Shown here: piece after piece, positions 1 through 6,137 of the stretch
How positions within the stretch are numbered: position 1 is the stretch's first letter
How the letters are laid out: every line of letters begins with the position of its first letter
DNA from: Sphingomonas sp. S-NIH.Pt15_0812
GTDB lineage: Bacteria; Pseudomonadota; Alphaproteobacteria; Sphingomonadales; Sphingomonadaceae
Length of the DNA stretch: 12,611 nt
Direction of reading: 5' to 3'
Assembly: GCF_003951315.1 (NCBI RefSeq)
Contig: NZ_QLJH01000054.1
Location: 1-12,611 of the forward strand
Notes under the pieces: model-generated
Told to the model about the DNA's origin: nothing
Databases searched by the model: none
The model's input: the letters and a program-made list of their open reading frames with translations, nothing else
Position numbers and translations under genes: made by a program

Positions 1-15
1 GACGTTCTCTCGCAT
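1..15 (-). CDS. 5' end of a leftward gene, cut by the window edge
   Basis: An ATG on the minus strand at 15 opens a frame reading MRENV before the window ends. It is preceded by AAGGAG (plus-strand CTCCTT at 25-30), 9 bases from the ATG, which is a near-ideal Shine-Dalgarno sequence and the main reason to believe the start. With only five codons the product cannot be identified. The gene points the same way as the response regulator ending at 455 but lies over 400 bases beyond it, so it probably has its own promoter in 31-454. Confidence 0.45.
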
Positions 16-36
16 ATATCCGTGCTCCTTGGTCCC

Positions 37-50
37 GCAGGCGTGCCTGC
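37..50. promoter_or_regulatory. Perfect dyad upstream of the left-edge gene
   Basis: GCAGGC-GT-GCCTGC is a perfect inverted repeat with 6-base arms and a 2-base centre. It lies 22 bases upstream of the putative ATG at 15 and directly behind its Shine-Dalgarno sequence, so it could be an operator or a short leader hairpin. A dyad this short can occur by chance in GC-rich DNA. Confidence 0.25.
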
Positions 51-186
51 ATCGACATCAGTGGAGCCGCTGGCCGGCGAGAACCGGCGTGCGCGCGGAG
101 GGTGGACGTAACCATCCCGCCGTTTTTTCGCAGCGGTGAATCTCTACGATGACTGGATCGACCGCGCAACACCTTGCATATCTGGC

Positions 187-218
187 GAGGTGACCCAGAA
201 ACGGTCATCCGGAGGCCC
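187..218. repeat. Intergenic repeat, copy 1
   Basis: Positions 193-210 read ACCCAGAAACGGTCATCC. The same sequence with AA changed to TT is at 12437-12454. The match extends outward: both copies start with GAGG and end with AGGCCC, differing by a 2-base insertion on each side (32 versus 28 bases in all). This copy contains the dyad TGACC-N7-GGTCA at 191-207. Both copies lie outside genes. The core match alone could occur by chance in a window this size; the matching flanks make common origin more likely. It may be a dispersed intergenic element or a shared regulator site. Confidence 0.4.
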
Positions 219-454
219 CCGCCGGCTTCCCGACATCCGACATTCGTTCATGTTCGAAGCAGTCGTCGATACGCTGGGAACGGCTCTCTGCCTAACAGCC
301 CCAGGTCCGTCCCGAAAGGGATCGGAAAACGGGACAGCGTACACCCATACGCCGCGCAGCTGGTTGACCACTATTGGGAGCGAAACGAAGCTAGAGCGCC
401 GTTCAACATCATGGAACCCGCAAGTATCGCGACCGAATTGATAGGCCAGCTATA

Positions 455-832
455 TCAGGCAGCCATGTGCCGCAGGACTTCTATTACCCGATCCTGCCGG
501 AACGGTTTCGGAAAGAAGACTGTCTCTGCCGGGATGCTCACACGCTGAGGTAGTGGCTTGCCTGAAGTGATGATGATCTTGATCGGGGGCCATCGGTCGC
601 GGATGCAGGCCGCAAGGCGGATACCATCGATCCCATGCGGCATATCCACGTCGGTGAAGACGATGCGGATATCCGGGCGACTTTCCAGGATCGCCACTGC
701 CTCAGTCGAGTTGGCCGCCTCGACCGTATCGAAGCCTGCATCCTCGATCATATCGACCGCGAATAAGCGGAGAAGCGGTTCGTCTTCGACAATAAGGACA
801 AGGGGTCTGGTTGGACGATCACACACGCACAC
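455..832 (-). CDS. Single-domain response regulator (CheY-like receiver)
   Basis: A 125-residue protein made of one receiver domain and no output domain. The acidic pocket is E16-D17-E18 (LVLIVEDEP), the phospho-acceptor is D61 (VFTDVDMP), the switch Ser is S90 (IITSGK) and the conserved Lys is K109 (FFPKPF). It should accept a phosphoryl group from a histidine kinase and act by protein contact or as a phosphate sink. The partner is almost certainly the HWE kinase encoded immediately upstream: its stop lies 6 bases before this GTG start at 832. There is only a weak Shine-Dalgarno sequence, so translation is probably coupled to the kinase. A second in-frame GTG two codons later is possible. 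It closely resembles the receiver at 4461-4841, with all key residues at the same numbers. The family is certain; the pathway is not. Confidence 0.92.
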   Translation of the reverse strand: MCVCDRPTRPLVLIVEDEPLLRLFAVDMIEDAGFDTVEAANSTEAVAILESRPDIRIVFTDVDMPHGIDGIRLAACIRDRWPPIKIIITSGKPLPQRVSIPAETVFFPKPFRQDRVIEVLRHMAA

Positions 833-838
833 TATCGC

Positions 839-2416
839 TCAACCCATAGCCAAATGATCGATTGAAGCGTGCATATCCGCCTCAAGCCCGGTCGGTTCAT
901 AACGGAGGTCGACGCCGCCCGTTCCGACAAGACCCAGCCTTACCAGCTTGGAGCCGAAGCCGCGGCGGGTCGGCGCAACCACAGGCGGTCCGTTCTTCTC
1001 GCGCCACGACACCAGGAGGTCGGTTTCGTCGGCAATCAACCAGGTGAGGTCAACGTGCCCACCTTCCTGACACAATGACCCGTACTTGCAGGCGTTGGTC
1101 ATCAACTCGTGCACGACCAGTGAGAAGGAAAGCGCAGCGCGCGCACCGAGCGGGACAGGCGGACCTTGGAGATTTACCCGATCTGCAAAGCCCACCGTGT
1201 CGAGCACCGCTTCGGCGACGTTCCGCAGATCAGCGTCAGCCCAGCTTTTCTGGAGCAGCACATCATGCGCGGCGCTGAGCGCGATCAGACGGCGCTCAAA
1301 ATTTTCAACGGGGCCGCGTTCGGGAATTTCGCGCAACGTCTGGCTGGCGATCGCCTGCACCATCGCCAGCATGTTCTTCAGTCGATGGCTGATCTCGCCA
1401 TTGAGGATCTGCTGCTGTTGCTCGGCGCGAAAGCGCGACACGCCGGCTTCCAGTCGGTCCGCGGTGCTGCGCAGGAACCATAGTTCCTCCGGCGTCCAGC
1501 AGCGCGGGATCGACGAATGCACGACGAAGATTGCGGTCGTTCGATCGAGGTGCCGCACCGGCATGTTGACGAGCGCAGCAACGTCGACCGCCTTCATGCT
1601 GCCGGGATCGGCCATCGTTCGATCGTCGGTGTTGACGTCCTCGATCACGATCGGCAGGCCCTGAGCCAGATCCTCGCGCATGGCGCCATAGTCGTCGAAG
1701 CGATGTCGACCAACGATGCTCGTCACACCGGGTGCGGTCCAGTCGGCTTCGAAATCGACATGCTCAACTGTCGCATCAACGAAGCCGATGCCGGCACGGT
1801 CGACCTCCAACACGCGACCGACAATGGCCGCAGAGCGCTCGATCATCGCCGCGCTGTCTTCGCTGCGGCGGATTGCCTCGCCGATCTCGATCAGCGCCGT
1901 TTGCAGTTCGACCATGCGGGCACTCGACTGCGCCATGCGACGCAGGTCGAGATGATCGCTGACCTGCCGGGCGAGTGCCGACAGCAAAGTGCGTTGGGCG
2001 GCAGACAGTCCATCAGGCCTCGCCACCGTGTCGATCACGCACAGGCGGCCGACGATCGCCCCTGATTTCAGGACCAACGGAGCACCGGCATAGAAGCGGA
2101 AGGCCCGCTCGCCAGTGATGAGGGGGTTGGTACGTGTCCGCTCGTCCTGGCTAAGGTCGACGATCTCCAGAACCTCAGCGCGGTCGATATCGAGCTGGCA
2201 TACCGAGTAGCCGATCTCCGTCTCGCACACGTCGAGCCCGACCCGCGCCTTGAACCACTGCCGGTCCTCATCAAGCAGACTGACAAGCGCAATCGGCGTG
2301 TCGCACGCCTGGCTGGCGATCAGAACCAGATCGTTGAACGCCTGCTCGGCCGGCGTGTCCAGCACAGCCAGCTCCGCCAGTGCCTGCATGCGATGGCCAT
2401 GATGTGTCTCTGGCAC
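839..2416 (-). CDS. GAF-GAF HWE-family sensor histidine kinase
   Basis: A 525-residue kinase with no membrane segment, so cytoplasmic. Residues about 11-158 form a GAF domain of the type beginning ELAVLDTPAEQAFNDL and containing SLLDEDRQWFKA. Residues about 170-335 look like a second GAF domain. The H-box NGEISHRLKNMLAMVQ places the phospho-accepting His at H344. The catalytic region shows the HWE hallmarks: VVHELMTNACKYG (H436 and N441 in the N-box) and WREKNGPP (W471, E473), then GFGSKL. The family autophosphorylates and passes phosphate to receiver proteins; here the likely partner is the receiver 6 bases downstream. The GTG start at 2416 is favoured because AGAGGGG lies 6 bases upstream and an in-frame TAG directly precedes it, blocking any extension. 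The next in-frame ATG, at 2389, lacks this support. The ligand sensed is unknown. Confidence 0.93.
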   Translation of the reverse strand: MPETHHGHRMQALAELAVLDTPAEQAFNDLVLIASQACDTPIALVSLLDEDRQWFKARVGLDVCETEIGYSVCQLDIDRAEVLEIVDLSQDERTRTNPLITGERAFRFYAGAPLVLKSGAIVGRLCVIDTVARPDGLSAAQRTLLSALARQVSDHLDLRRMAQSSARMVELQTALIEIGEAIRRSEDSAAMIERSAAIVGRVLEVDRAGIGFVDATVEHVDFEADWTAPGVTSIVGRHRFDDYGAMREDLAQGLPIVIEDVNTDDRTMADPGSMKAVDVAALVNMPVRHLDRTTAIFVVHSSIPRCWTPEELWFLRSTADRLEAGVSRFRAEQQQQILNGEISHRLKNMLAMVQAIASQTLREIPERGPVENFERRLIALSAAHDVLLQKSWADADLRNVAEAVLDTVGFADRVNLQGPPVPLGARAALSFSLVVHELMTNACKYGSLCQEGGHVDLTWLIADETDLLVSWREKNGPPVVAPTRRGFGSKLVRLGLVGTGGVDLRYEPTGLEADMHASIDHLAMG

Positions 2417-2649
2417 CTAGAACCCCTCTTCCAGCAAGGCCATTCCACCGGATCACCGCTGCCAAGCGCCGGGTCGAGCCTAGCCATTGATGTCGCATGC
2501 AAATCGGTCGCGTTACCTTGACGCTACGTCTTACACCAAATTGTGGTCTCGCCCATGGTTCATCTGACCGCTCAATCGCGACCAGGCAGCGCTGAACCGG
2601 ATCGGCCTCTTTTCCGAATAGCTGTTGATTTGCTACGCGTTAGGTGAGG
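2417..2649. promoter_or_regulatory. Divergent promoter region between the two kinase modules
   Basis: The 233 bases between the oppositely oriented kinases must hold both promoters. TGAACC occurs once on each strand, pointing outward (minus strand at 2557-2562, plus strand at 2593-2598), forming an inverted pair 30 bases apart. TGAAC resembles the -35 (GGAAC) of alphaproteobacterial EcfG-type sigma factors, but the expected -10 CGTT is poor: CGAA at the 17-base spacing on the plus strand and no match on the minus strand. No classical sigma-70 promoter stands out. The region's role is secure from its layout; the specific motifs are speculative. Confidence 0.45.
2423..2429 (-). promoter_or_regulatory. 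Ribosome binding site deciding the GTG start at 2416
   Basis: On the minus strand AGAGGGG is followed by six bases, ending in an in-frame TAG, and then the GTG of the GAF-GAF kinase. The spacing is suitable, and the stop codon rules out a longer protein. Confidence 0.6.
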
Positions 2650-4458
2650 ATGCGCCAGGTGGCTTGTCCGCCTTTGGACGCCGTGATGATCCGTATCCAG
2701 CCTGCCCGCTTCTTCGACCGGATCGTGGCGTGGTCCCTGCAACTCCAACTGCCGGGGGCGGCGCGATACCTTATCGCCACAGCCTTGGTCGTGGCGATCG
2801 GATGGGGCCGTGTCCTCTTCGTACCCGACACCTTGCCCTGGCTGCTCTTTATCCCGGCAACGATCGGTATCGCTCTGGTGATGGGCAAGGGGCCGGGCCT
2901 GTTTGCAGCCGGTCTATCGACCGCTACCGGGATCGTGTCACTCGGCACCCTCGACCATCCGACCTGGGTGCCTCGACAGCAATGGGTGGCAGCATCGCTG
3001 TTCCTCATTGTCATGTTCGGGCTCGTCATGCTGACCGCAGAGCTGCGGGCATCCTTGCATCGAGCGCGTCGCCTGAATGAGGAGCTGGTTGAGAGCGAGC
3101 GACAGGCGGTTGATCGGCAAGCATTCCTGTCCAGCGTGCTGGCCAGCTCGACGGACTGCATCAAGGTTCTCGATCTTGACGGCAAGCTGACCTTCATGAG
3201 CGAAGGCGGGCAACGCGTCATGGAGATCAGCGACTTCAACGAGGTTGCCGGCTGCCCGTGGCCTGACTTCTGGCAGGGCGCCGGCAACAGCGAAGCCAAG
3301 AGCGCAGTCGACGCGGCAAAGCGAGGCGAGGCGCGCAGCTTTATCGGCAAGGCCGACACCTACCGCGGCACACCGAAATGGTGGCACGTCGCCGTCAGCC
3401 CCATCCCAGGGCCAGACGGTCGGCCCGATCGCATTCTCTCGGTATCCCGCGATATCACCAACCTGCGCGCGAGCGAGGAAGAGCGTGATCGCTTCGTCCG
3501 CTTGGCTGAAAACAGCACCGACTTCATCGGCATGGCCCGGACCGACGGCAGCGTGTTCTACGTGAACGATGCAGCCAAGCGGCTCGTCGGTCTGGACGGC
3601 ACCGACGTTACCCAGCTCACCATCGCCGATTTCTTCCCACCCGAGCAGGTCGAGACGGTCACGCGCGTGGTGCTGCCGGCGGTGGAACGTGATGGTCAGT
3701 GGGCCGGCGAGTTGAATTTCAGGCATTTCCAGAGCGGCGAGCTGATCCCGGTTCTCTATTCGGTATTCCCCGTTACCGATACGGCCGGGGCCCTGATCGG
3801 CTACGGCACCGTGACCCGCGACTTTCGCGAACGACGCCGGGCCGAAGACGATATGCGTCTGATGAACGGCGAGCTGGCACACCGCCTCAAGAACGTGCTG
3901 GCGGTTGTGCAATCAGTCGCCGCGCAGACACTGCGCGGCATTCCCGAAGCCGAGGCGGCAAGCCAGAGCCTGTCAGCGCGGCTCGTGGCGTTGGGAGCGG
4001 CGACGGCTGTGCTGACCGGCACGTCGTGGCGATCAGCCGATCTGCGCGAGCTTGCGAACCGCGCCCTGTCGCCACACGGACGTATCGGGGAACGCATCCT
4101 GTTGTCCGGTCCAAGGGTGACGTTGAAACCCGAAGTGACGGTGGCCTTCGCGCTCGCGCTCCATGAGCTGGCGACCAATGCGGCCAAATATGGCGCGTTG
4201 TCGAATGAGACGGGCGTGGTGACATTGGCGTGGTCCATCGATGGAGGCGGAGCAGATGCCACGCTGGCGGTGTACTGGCGCGAGAACGGGGGACCACCGG
4301 TCACACCGCCCGAGCGGAAAGGTTTCGGCTCGGTCCTGATCGAGCGCTCGCTGCGCTCCTATTTCAGCGGCAAGGCTGCAACCGAGTACCGACCGGAAGG
4401 TTTGGTCTTCGAGTTACAAGCGCGCCTTCAAGATGCCGCCATCGTGATCGGAAATTGA
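2650..4458 (+). CDS. Membrane-bound PAS-PAS HWE-family sensor histidine kinase
   Basis: A kinase of about 602 residues. The N-terminal 130 residues hold several hydrophobic segments (roughly 38-58, 64-97 and 111-130), resembling the DUF4118/KdpD-type membrane domain (RYLIATALVVAIGWGRVLF, then GKGPGLFAAGLS). Two PAS domains follow, about 155-275 (ending SVSRDITNLRASEEE) and 282-398 (starting RLAENSTDFIGMARTDG). The H-box ELAHRLKNVLAVVQS gives phospho-His H411. HWE hallmarks are ALHELATNAAKYGALS (N510) and YWRENGGPP (W543, E545), then GFGSVLIERS. The start is uncertain: ATG 2650 has AGG 5 bases upstream, GTG 2644 would add two residues, and ATG 2686 gives a protein starting MIRIQPARFF that looks more natural. 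The receiver at 4461 begins 2 bases after the stop and is the likely phosphate acceptor. The signal sensed is unknown. Confidence 0.92.
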   Translation: MRQVACPPLDAVMIRIQPARFFDRIVAWSLQLQLPGAARYLIATALVVAIGWGRVLFVPDTLPWLLFIPATIGIALVMGKGPGLFAAGLSTATGIVSLGTLDHPTWVPRQQWVAASLFLIVMFGLVMLTAELRASLHRARRLNEELVESERQAVDRQAFLSSVLASSTDCIKVLDLDGKLTFMSEGGQRVMEISDFNEVAGCPWPDFWQGAGNSEAKSAVDAAKRGEARSFIGKADTYRGTPKWWHVAVSPIPGPDGRPDRILSVSRDITNLRASEEERDRFVRLAENSTDFIGMARTDGSVFYVNDAAKRLVGLDGTDVTQLTIADFFPPEQVETVTRVVLPAVERDGQWAGELNFRHFQSGELIPVLYSVFPVTDTAGALIGYGTVTRDFRERRRAEDDMRLMNGELAHRLKNVLAVVQSVAAQTLRGIPEAEAASQSLSARLVALGAATAVLTGTSWRSADLRELANRALSPHGRIGERILLSGPRVTLKPEVTVAFALALHELATNAAKYGALSNETGVVTLAWSIDGGGADATLAVYWRENGGPPVTPPERKGFGSVLIERSLRSYFSGKAATEYRPEGLVFELQARLQDAAIVIGN

Positions 4459-4460
4459 GC

Positions 4461-4841
4461 GTGGGTCAGAGTACACCGATCGGCAGCAGGACGATCCTGA
4501 TTGTCGAGGATGAGGCATTGGTCAGGTTCGACCTCGTCGACTTCTTCACGGACGCCGGATGGCGCGTATTCGACGCGGAGGACGCGGATCAGGCCATCGT
4601 CATTCTCGACCGACACAAGGAGATCCGGGCCGTGCTGACAGACGTGCAGATGCCGGGATCGATGGACGGCGTGAAGCTGGCGCATTATGTCCGCGAGCGT
4701 TTCCCGCCAACCGTGTTGTTCATCGTGTCCGGAAATGCACCGATCCCGGAAAGCGAGTTGCCCGCACAAGCACGGTTTCTGCCTAAACCATTCGACCCGC
4801 ATAAGCTGTTGCGTCAGATTGAAAGCATGGCGCAGGCGTAA
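4461..4841 (+). CDS. Single-domain response regulator (CheY-like receiver)
   Basis: A 126-residue lone receiver. The acidic pocket is E16-D17-E18 (TILIVEDEA), the phospho-acceptor is D61 (VLTDVQMP), the switch Ser is S90 (FIVSGN) and the conserved Lys is K109 (FLPKPF). No output domain is present. The frame stays open upstream to 4230, but that part overlaps the kinase and reads as non-protein-like Arg-rich sequence. The GTG at 4461, 2 bases after the kinase stop and with GGA 8 bases before it, is the sensible start. It should be the phosphorylation partner of the upstream PAS-PAS kinase. Its layout matches that of the receiver at 455-832, suggesting both modules came from a common ancestor. 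Its downstream target is not evident; lone receivers of this type often act through protein binding. Confidence 0.92.
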   Translation: MGQSTPIGSRTILIVEDEALVRFDLVDFFTDAGWRVFDAEDADQAIVILDRHKEIRAVLTDVQMPGSMDGVKLAHYVRERFPPTVLFIVSGNAPIPESELPAQARFLPKPFDPHKLLRQIESMAQA

Positions 4842-4855
4842 CTTCTCGCAAACGA

Positions 4856-4893
4856 ACGGGATACGGGAATATACAAGCGTTCCCCAATCCCGT
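4856..4893. terminator. Hairpin between convergent operons, probable terminator
   Basis: ACGGGAT (4856-4862) pairs perfectly with ATCCCGT (4887-4893). Inside this, GGGAA (4865-4869) pairs with TTCCC (4880-4884), separated from the outer stem by a symmetrical 2-base internal bulge and closed by a 10-base loop. It lies 14 bases after the stop of the rightward receiver gene. A loose T-rich stretch, TTAGTTTT, follows at 4901-4908. The T-tract is not ideal for intrinsic termination, but the position and symmetry fit a terminator that could serve both strands. Confidence 0.6.
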
Positions 4894-4922
4894 GTCTAGG
4901 TTAGTTTTGGAAAATACCGACA

Positions 4923-4937
4923 GGCACTTAATGTGCC
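4923..4937 (-). terminator. Weak hairpin after the efflux operon
   Basis: GGCAC-N5-GTGCC forms a 5-base stem 32 bases past the stop of the last leftward gene (4970). On the minus strand it is followed by a short ATTTT run. It may contribute to ending the efflux transcript together with the stronger hairpin at 4856-4893. The stem is short, so confidence is low. Confidence 0.3.
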
Positions 4938-4969
4938 GAAAGGGCCAAGGCGAGATATCGCTCCTGTCT

Positions 4970-5203
4970 TCAGTCACCCTCGGCCTGCGGAGGCACCGGC
5001 TTCAACGGCTGCAGGCCTCGCTTCACCGTCTCGCGCCAAGGACGCGTCGGAGACGGCAAGGTGAGTTGCAACATCGCGCACCTGCCCCTCACACCATCGA
5101 TCGTCCGCCCCATCTCCTTTGCGATCGTTGCCAAAGGCTGTCTGGCGGCGATGCGTCGGCGAAGCTCCGTATCGGCTTTCTCTGTCCAGCGCGCACGCTT
5201 CAT
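4970..5203 (-). CDS. Small SANT/GcrA-like helix-turn-helix protein
   Basis: A 77-residue basic protein starting MKRARWTEKADTELRRRI. Residues 6-46 look like a small three-helix DNA-binding fold: W6 opens the first helix, and residues 23-45 (LATIAKEMGRTIDGVRGRCA) form a probable helix-turn-helix. The pattern recalls the N-terminus of GcrA and Myb/SANT-like small proteins of alphaproteobacteria. The tail after residue 48 is Pro-rich and probably disordered. The frame is open to 5365, but the upstream part overlaps czcD and looks non-coding; the ATG at 5203 lies 13 bases past the czcD stop, with AAGG 10 bases before it. Its place as the last gene of the efflux operon suggests co-expression. Whether it regulates the operon or is merely attached is unknown. 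Family resemblance is by eye only. Confidence 0.65.
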   Translation of the reverse strand: MKRARWTEKADTELRRRIAARQPLATIAKEMGRTIDGVRGRCAMLQLTLPSPTRPWRETVKRGLQPLKPVPPQAEGD

Positions 5204-5216
5204 GACGGGACCGCCT

Positions 5217-6137
5217 TCACGGATGAAGATGATCTGAATCTCCGCACCCCTCGGCTGCACCCTCGGTCTGGATCGTGCAATGTTCGATCCCGAAACGGCT
5301 ATCGAGCGTCGCGGCGACGCTTCTCCTAACGGTGTCGGGATCAGCGCCCTCGGCGAGGGTGACATGCGCGGTACAATTCACGTCCTCCATAGTCATCGAC
5401 CAGACGTGAAGGTCATGAACCCCGGCGACACCGGGAAGGCCGGCAATACTGGCGCGCAGTTCCGCCAGCTTGATCCCACCGGGTACGCCTTCGAGCAGCA
5501 CGTTGGTGGTATCGCGCAGCAGCACCCAAGTCCGAGGCAGCACCCATAACCCGATCCCGACCGCAACGATCGGATCGACCCACGTCCATCCGGTGAACCG
5601 GATCGCCAGCGCCCCCACGATTACGCCCACCGAACCGATCATGTCCGCCCAGACCTCAAGGTAGGCGCCCTTGACGTTCATGCTGGCGTCCTTGCCCGAG
5701 GTGAGCAGCTTCATGGAGGCCAAGTTCACGACGAGGCCGATCGCAGCGACGATCAGCATGCCGGTGGATTGCACGCCCTCCGGCTCGCGGAAGCGCTGTA
5801 CCGCTTCGACCAGCACGTAGATTGCGACGCCGAAGAGAAGCAGCGCGTTGAACGCCGCAGCCAGAATCTCGAACCGCTTGTAGCCGAACGTCCTCTTGTC
5901 ATCGGCCGGCTTCTGTCCAAGCCGGATCGCCATCAAGGCGATCACCAACGCTGCCACGTCGGTGAGCATATGCGCCGCGTCCGACAGGAGGGCGAGACTG
6001 TTGAACACGAACGCACCCACCACCTCGGCGGTGAGATAGGCCGTGGTCAGCACCAGTGCCCACCCGAGCATCTTGGCGTTTGCTCCCGCCGTATGGTCGT
6101 GGGCGTGTCCGCCCGAACCATGATCGTGTCCGCTCAT
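5217..6137 (-). CDS. czcD: CzcD-type cation diffusion facilitator
   Basis: A 306-residue inner-membrane proton/metal antiporter that moves Zn, and often Co or Cd, from cytoplasm to periplasm. It has a His-rich N-terminus (GHDHGSGGHAHDH), six predicted membrane helices to about residue 210, and a cytoplasmic C-terminal domain with HDLHVW (H241, H244), H258 and H286. The transport site in helix 2 is H56-x3-D60 (HMLTD). The matching helix 5 site is E161-x3-D165 (EVWAD), where well-studied zinc transporters such as ZitB have His-x3-Asp. The C-terminus, CGDSDHLHP, may also bind metal. Its ATG overlaps the czcA stop as ATGA, so translation is coupled. It would load the periplasm with metal for CzcCBA to expel. 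Family is sure; the symbol rests on context and the metal range is inferred. Confidence 0.93.
   Translation of the reverse strand: MSGHDHGSGGHAHDHTAGANAKMLGWALVLTTAYLTAEVVGAFVFNSLALLSDAAHMLTDVAALVIALMAIRLGQKPADDKRTFGYKRFEILAAAFNALLLFGVAIYVLVEAVQRFREPEGVQSTGMLIVAAIGLVVNLASMKLLTSGKDASMNVKGAYLEVWADMIGSVGVIVGALAIRFTGWTWVDPIVAVGIGLWVLPRTWVLLRDTTNVLLEGVPGGIKLAELRASIAGLPGVAGVHDLHVWSMTMEDVNCTAHVTLAEGADPDTVRRSVAATLDSRFGIEHCTIQTEGAAEGCGDSDHLHP

Larger units (their letters stand above)
16..454. other. Gene-poor intergenic stretch with small dyads
   Basis: About 440 bases hold no convincing gene. The frames that stay open here have poor codon character and no ribosome binding site. Visible structure: the 14-base dyad GCAGGC-GT-GCCTGC at 37-50, just upstream of the ribosome binding site of the leftward gene starting at 15; the weaker stem GCCGG-N6-CCGGC at 73-88; and a repeat at 187-218 that recurs upstream of the efflux operon. 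A plus-strand frame around 344-475 has a protein-like run (DHYWERNEARAPFNIMEPAS) that could be a decayed gene remnant, but it runs on into the antisense of the response regulator and has no supported start. No clear terminator for the regulator ending at 455 is visible. Confidence 0.55.

Noticed and set aside
1086..2065. Overlapping open frames of 180-190 codons on the plus strand
   Set aside because: Antisense to the GAF-GAF kinase. They result from GC-rich codon bias and have no ribosome binding sites or recognisable motifs.
2938..3912. 324-codon frame on the minus strand
   Set aside because: Antisense to the PAS-PAS kinase, whose domains and motifs are unmistakable; the minus frame shows no family features.
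4230..4460. N-terminal extension of the second receiver
   Set aside because: It overlaps the kinase gene in another frame and reads as Arg-rich non-protein sequence; the receiver fold begins properly after GTG 4461.
5204..5365. N-terminal extension of the small helix-turn-helix protein
   Set aside because: It overlaps the end of czcD and lacks protein character; the ATG at 5203 just after the czcD stop is the natural start.
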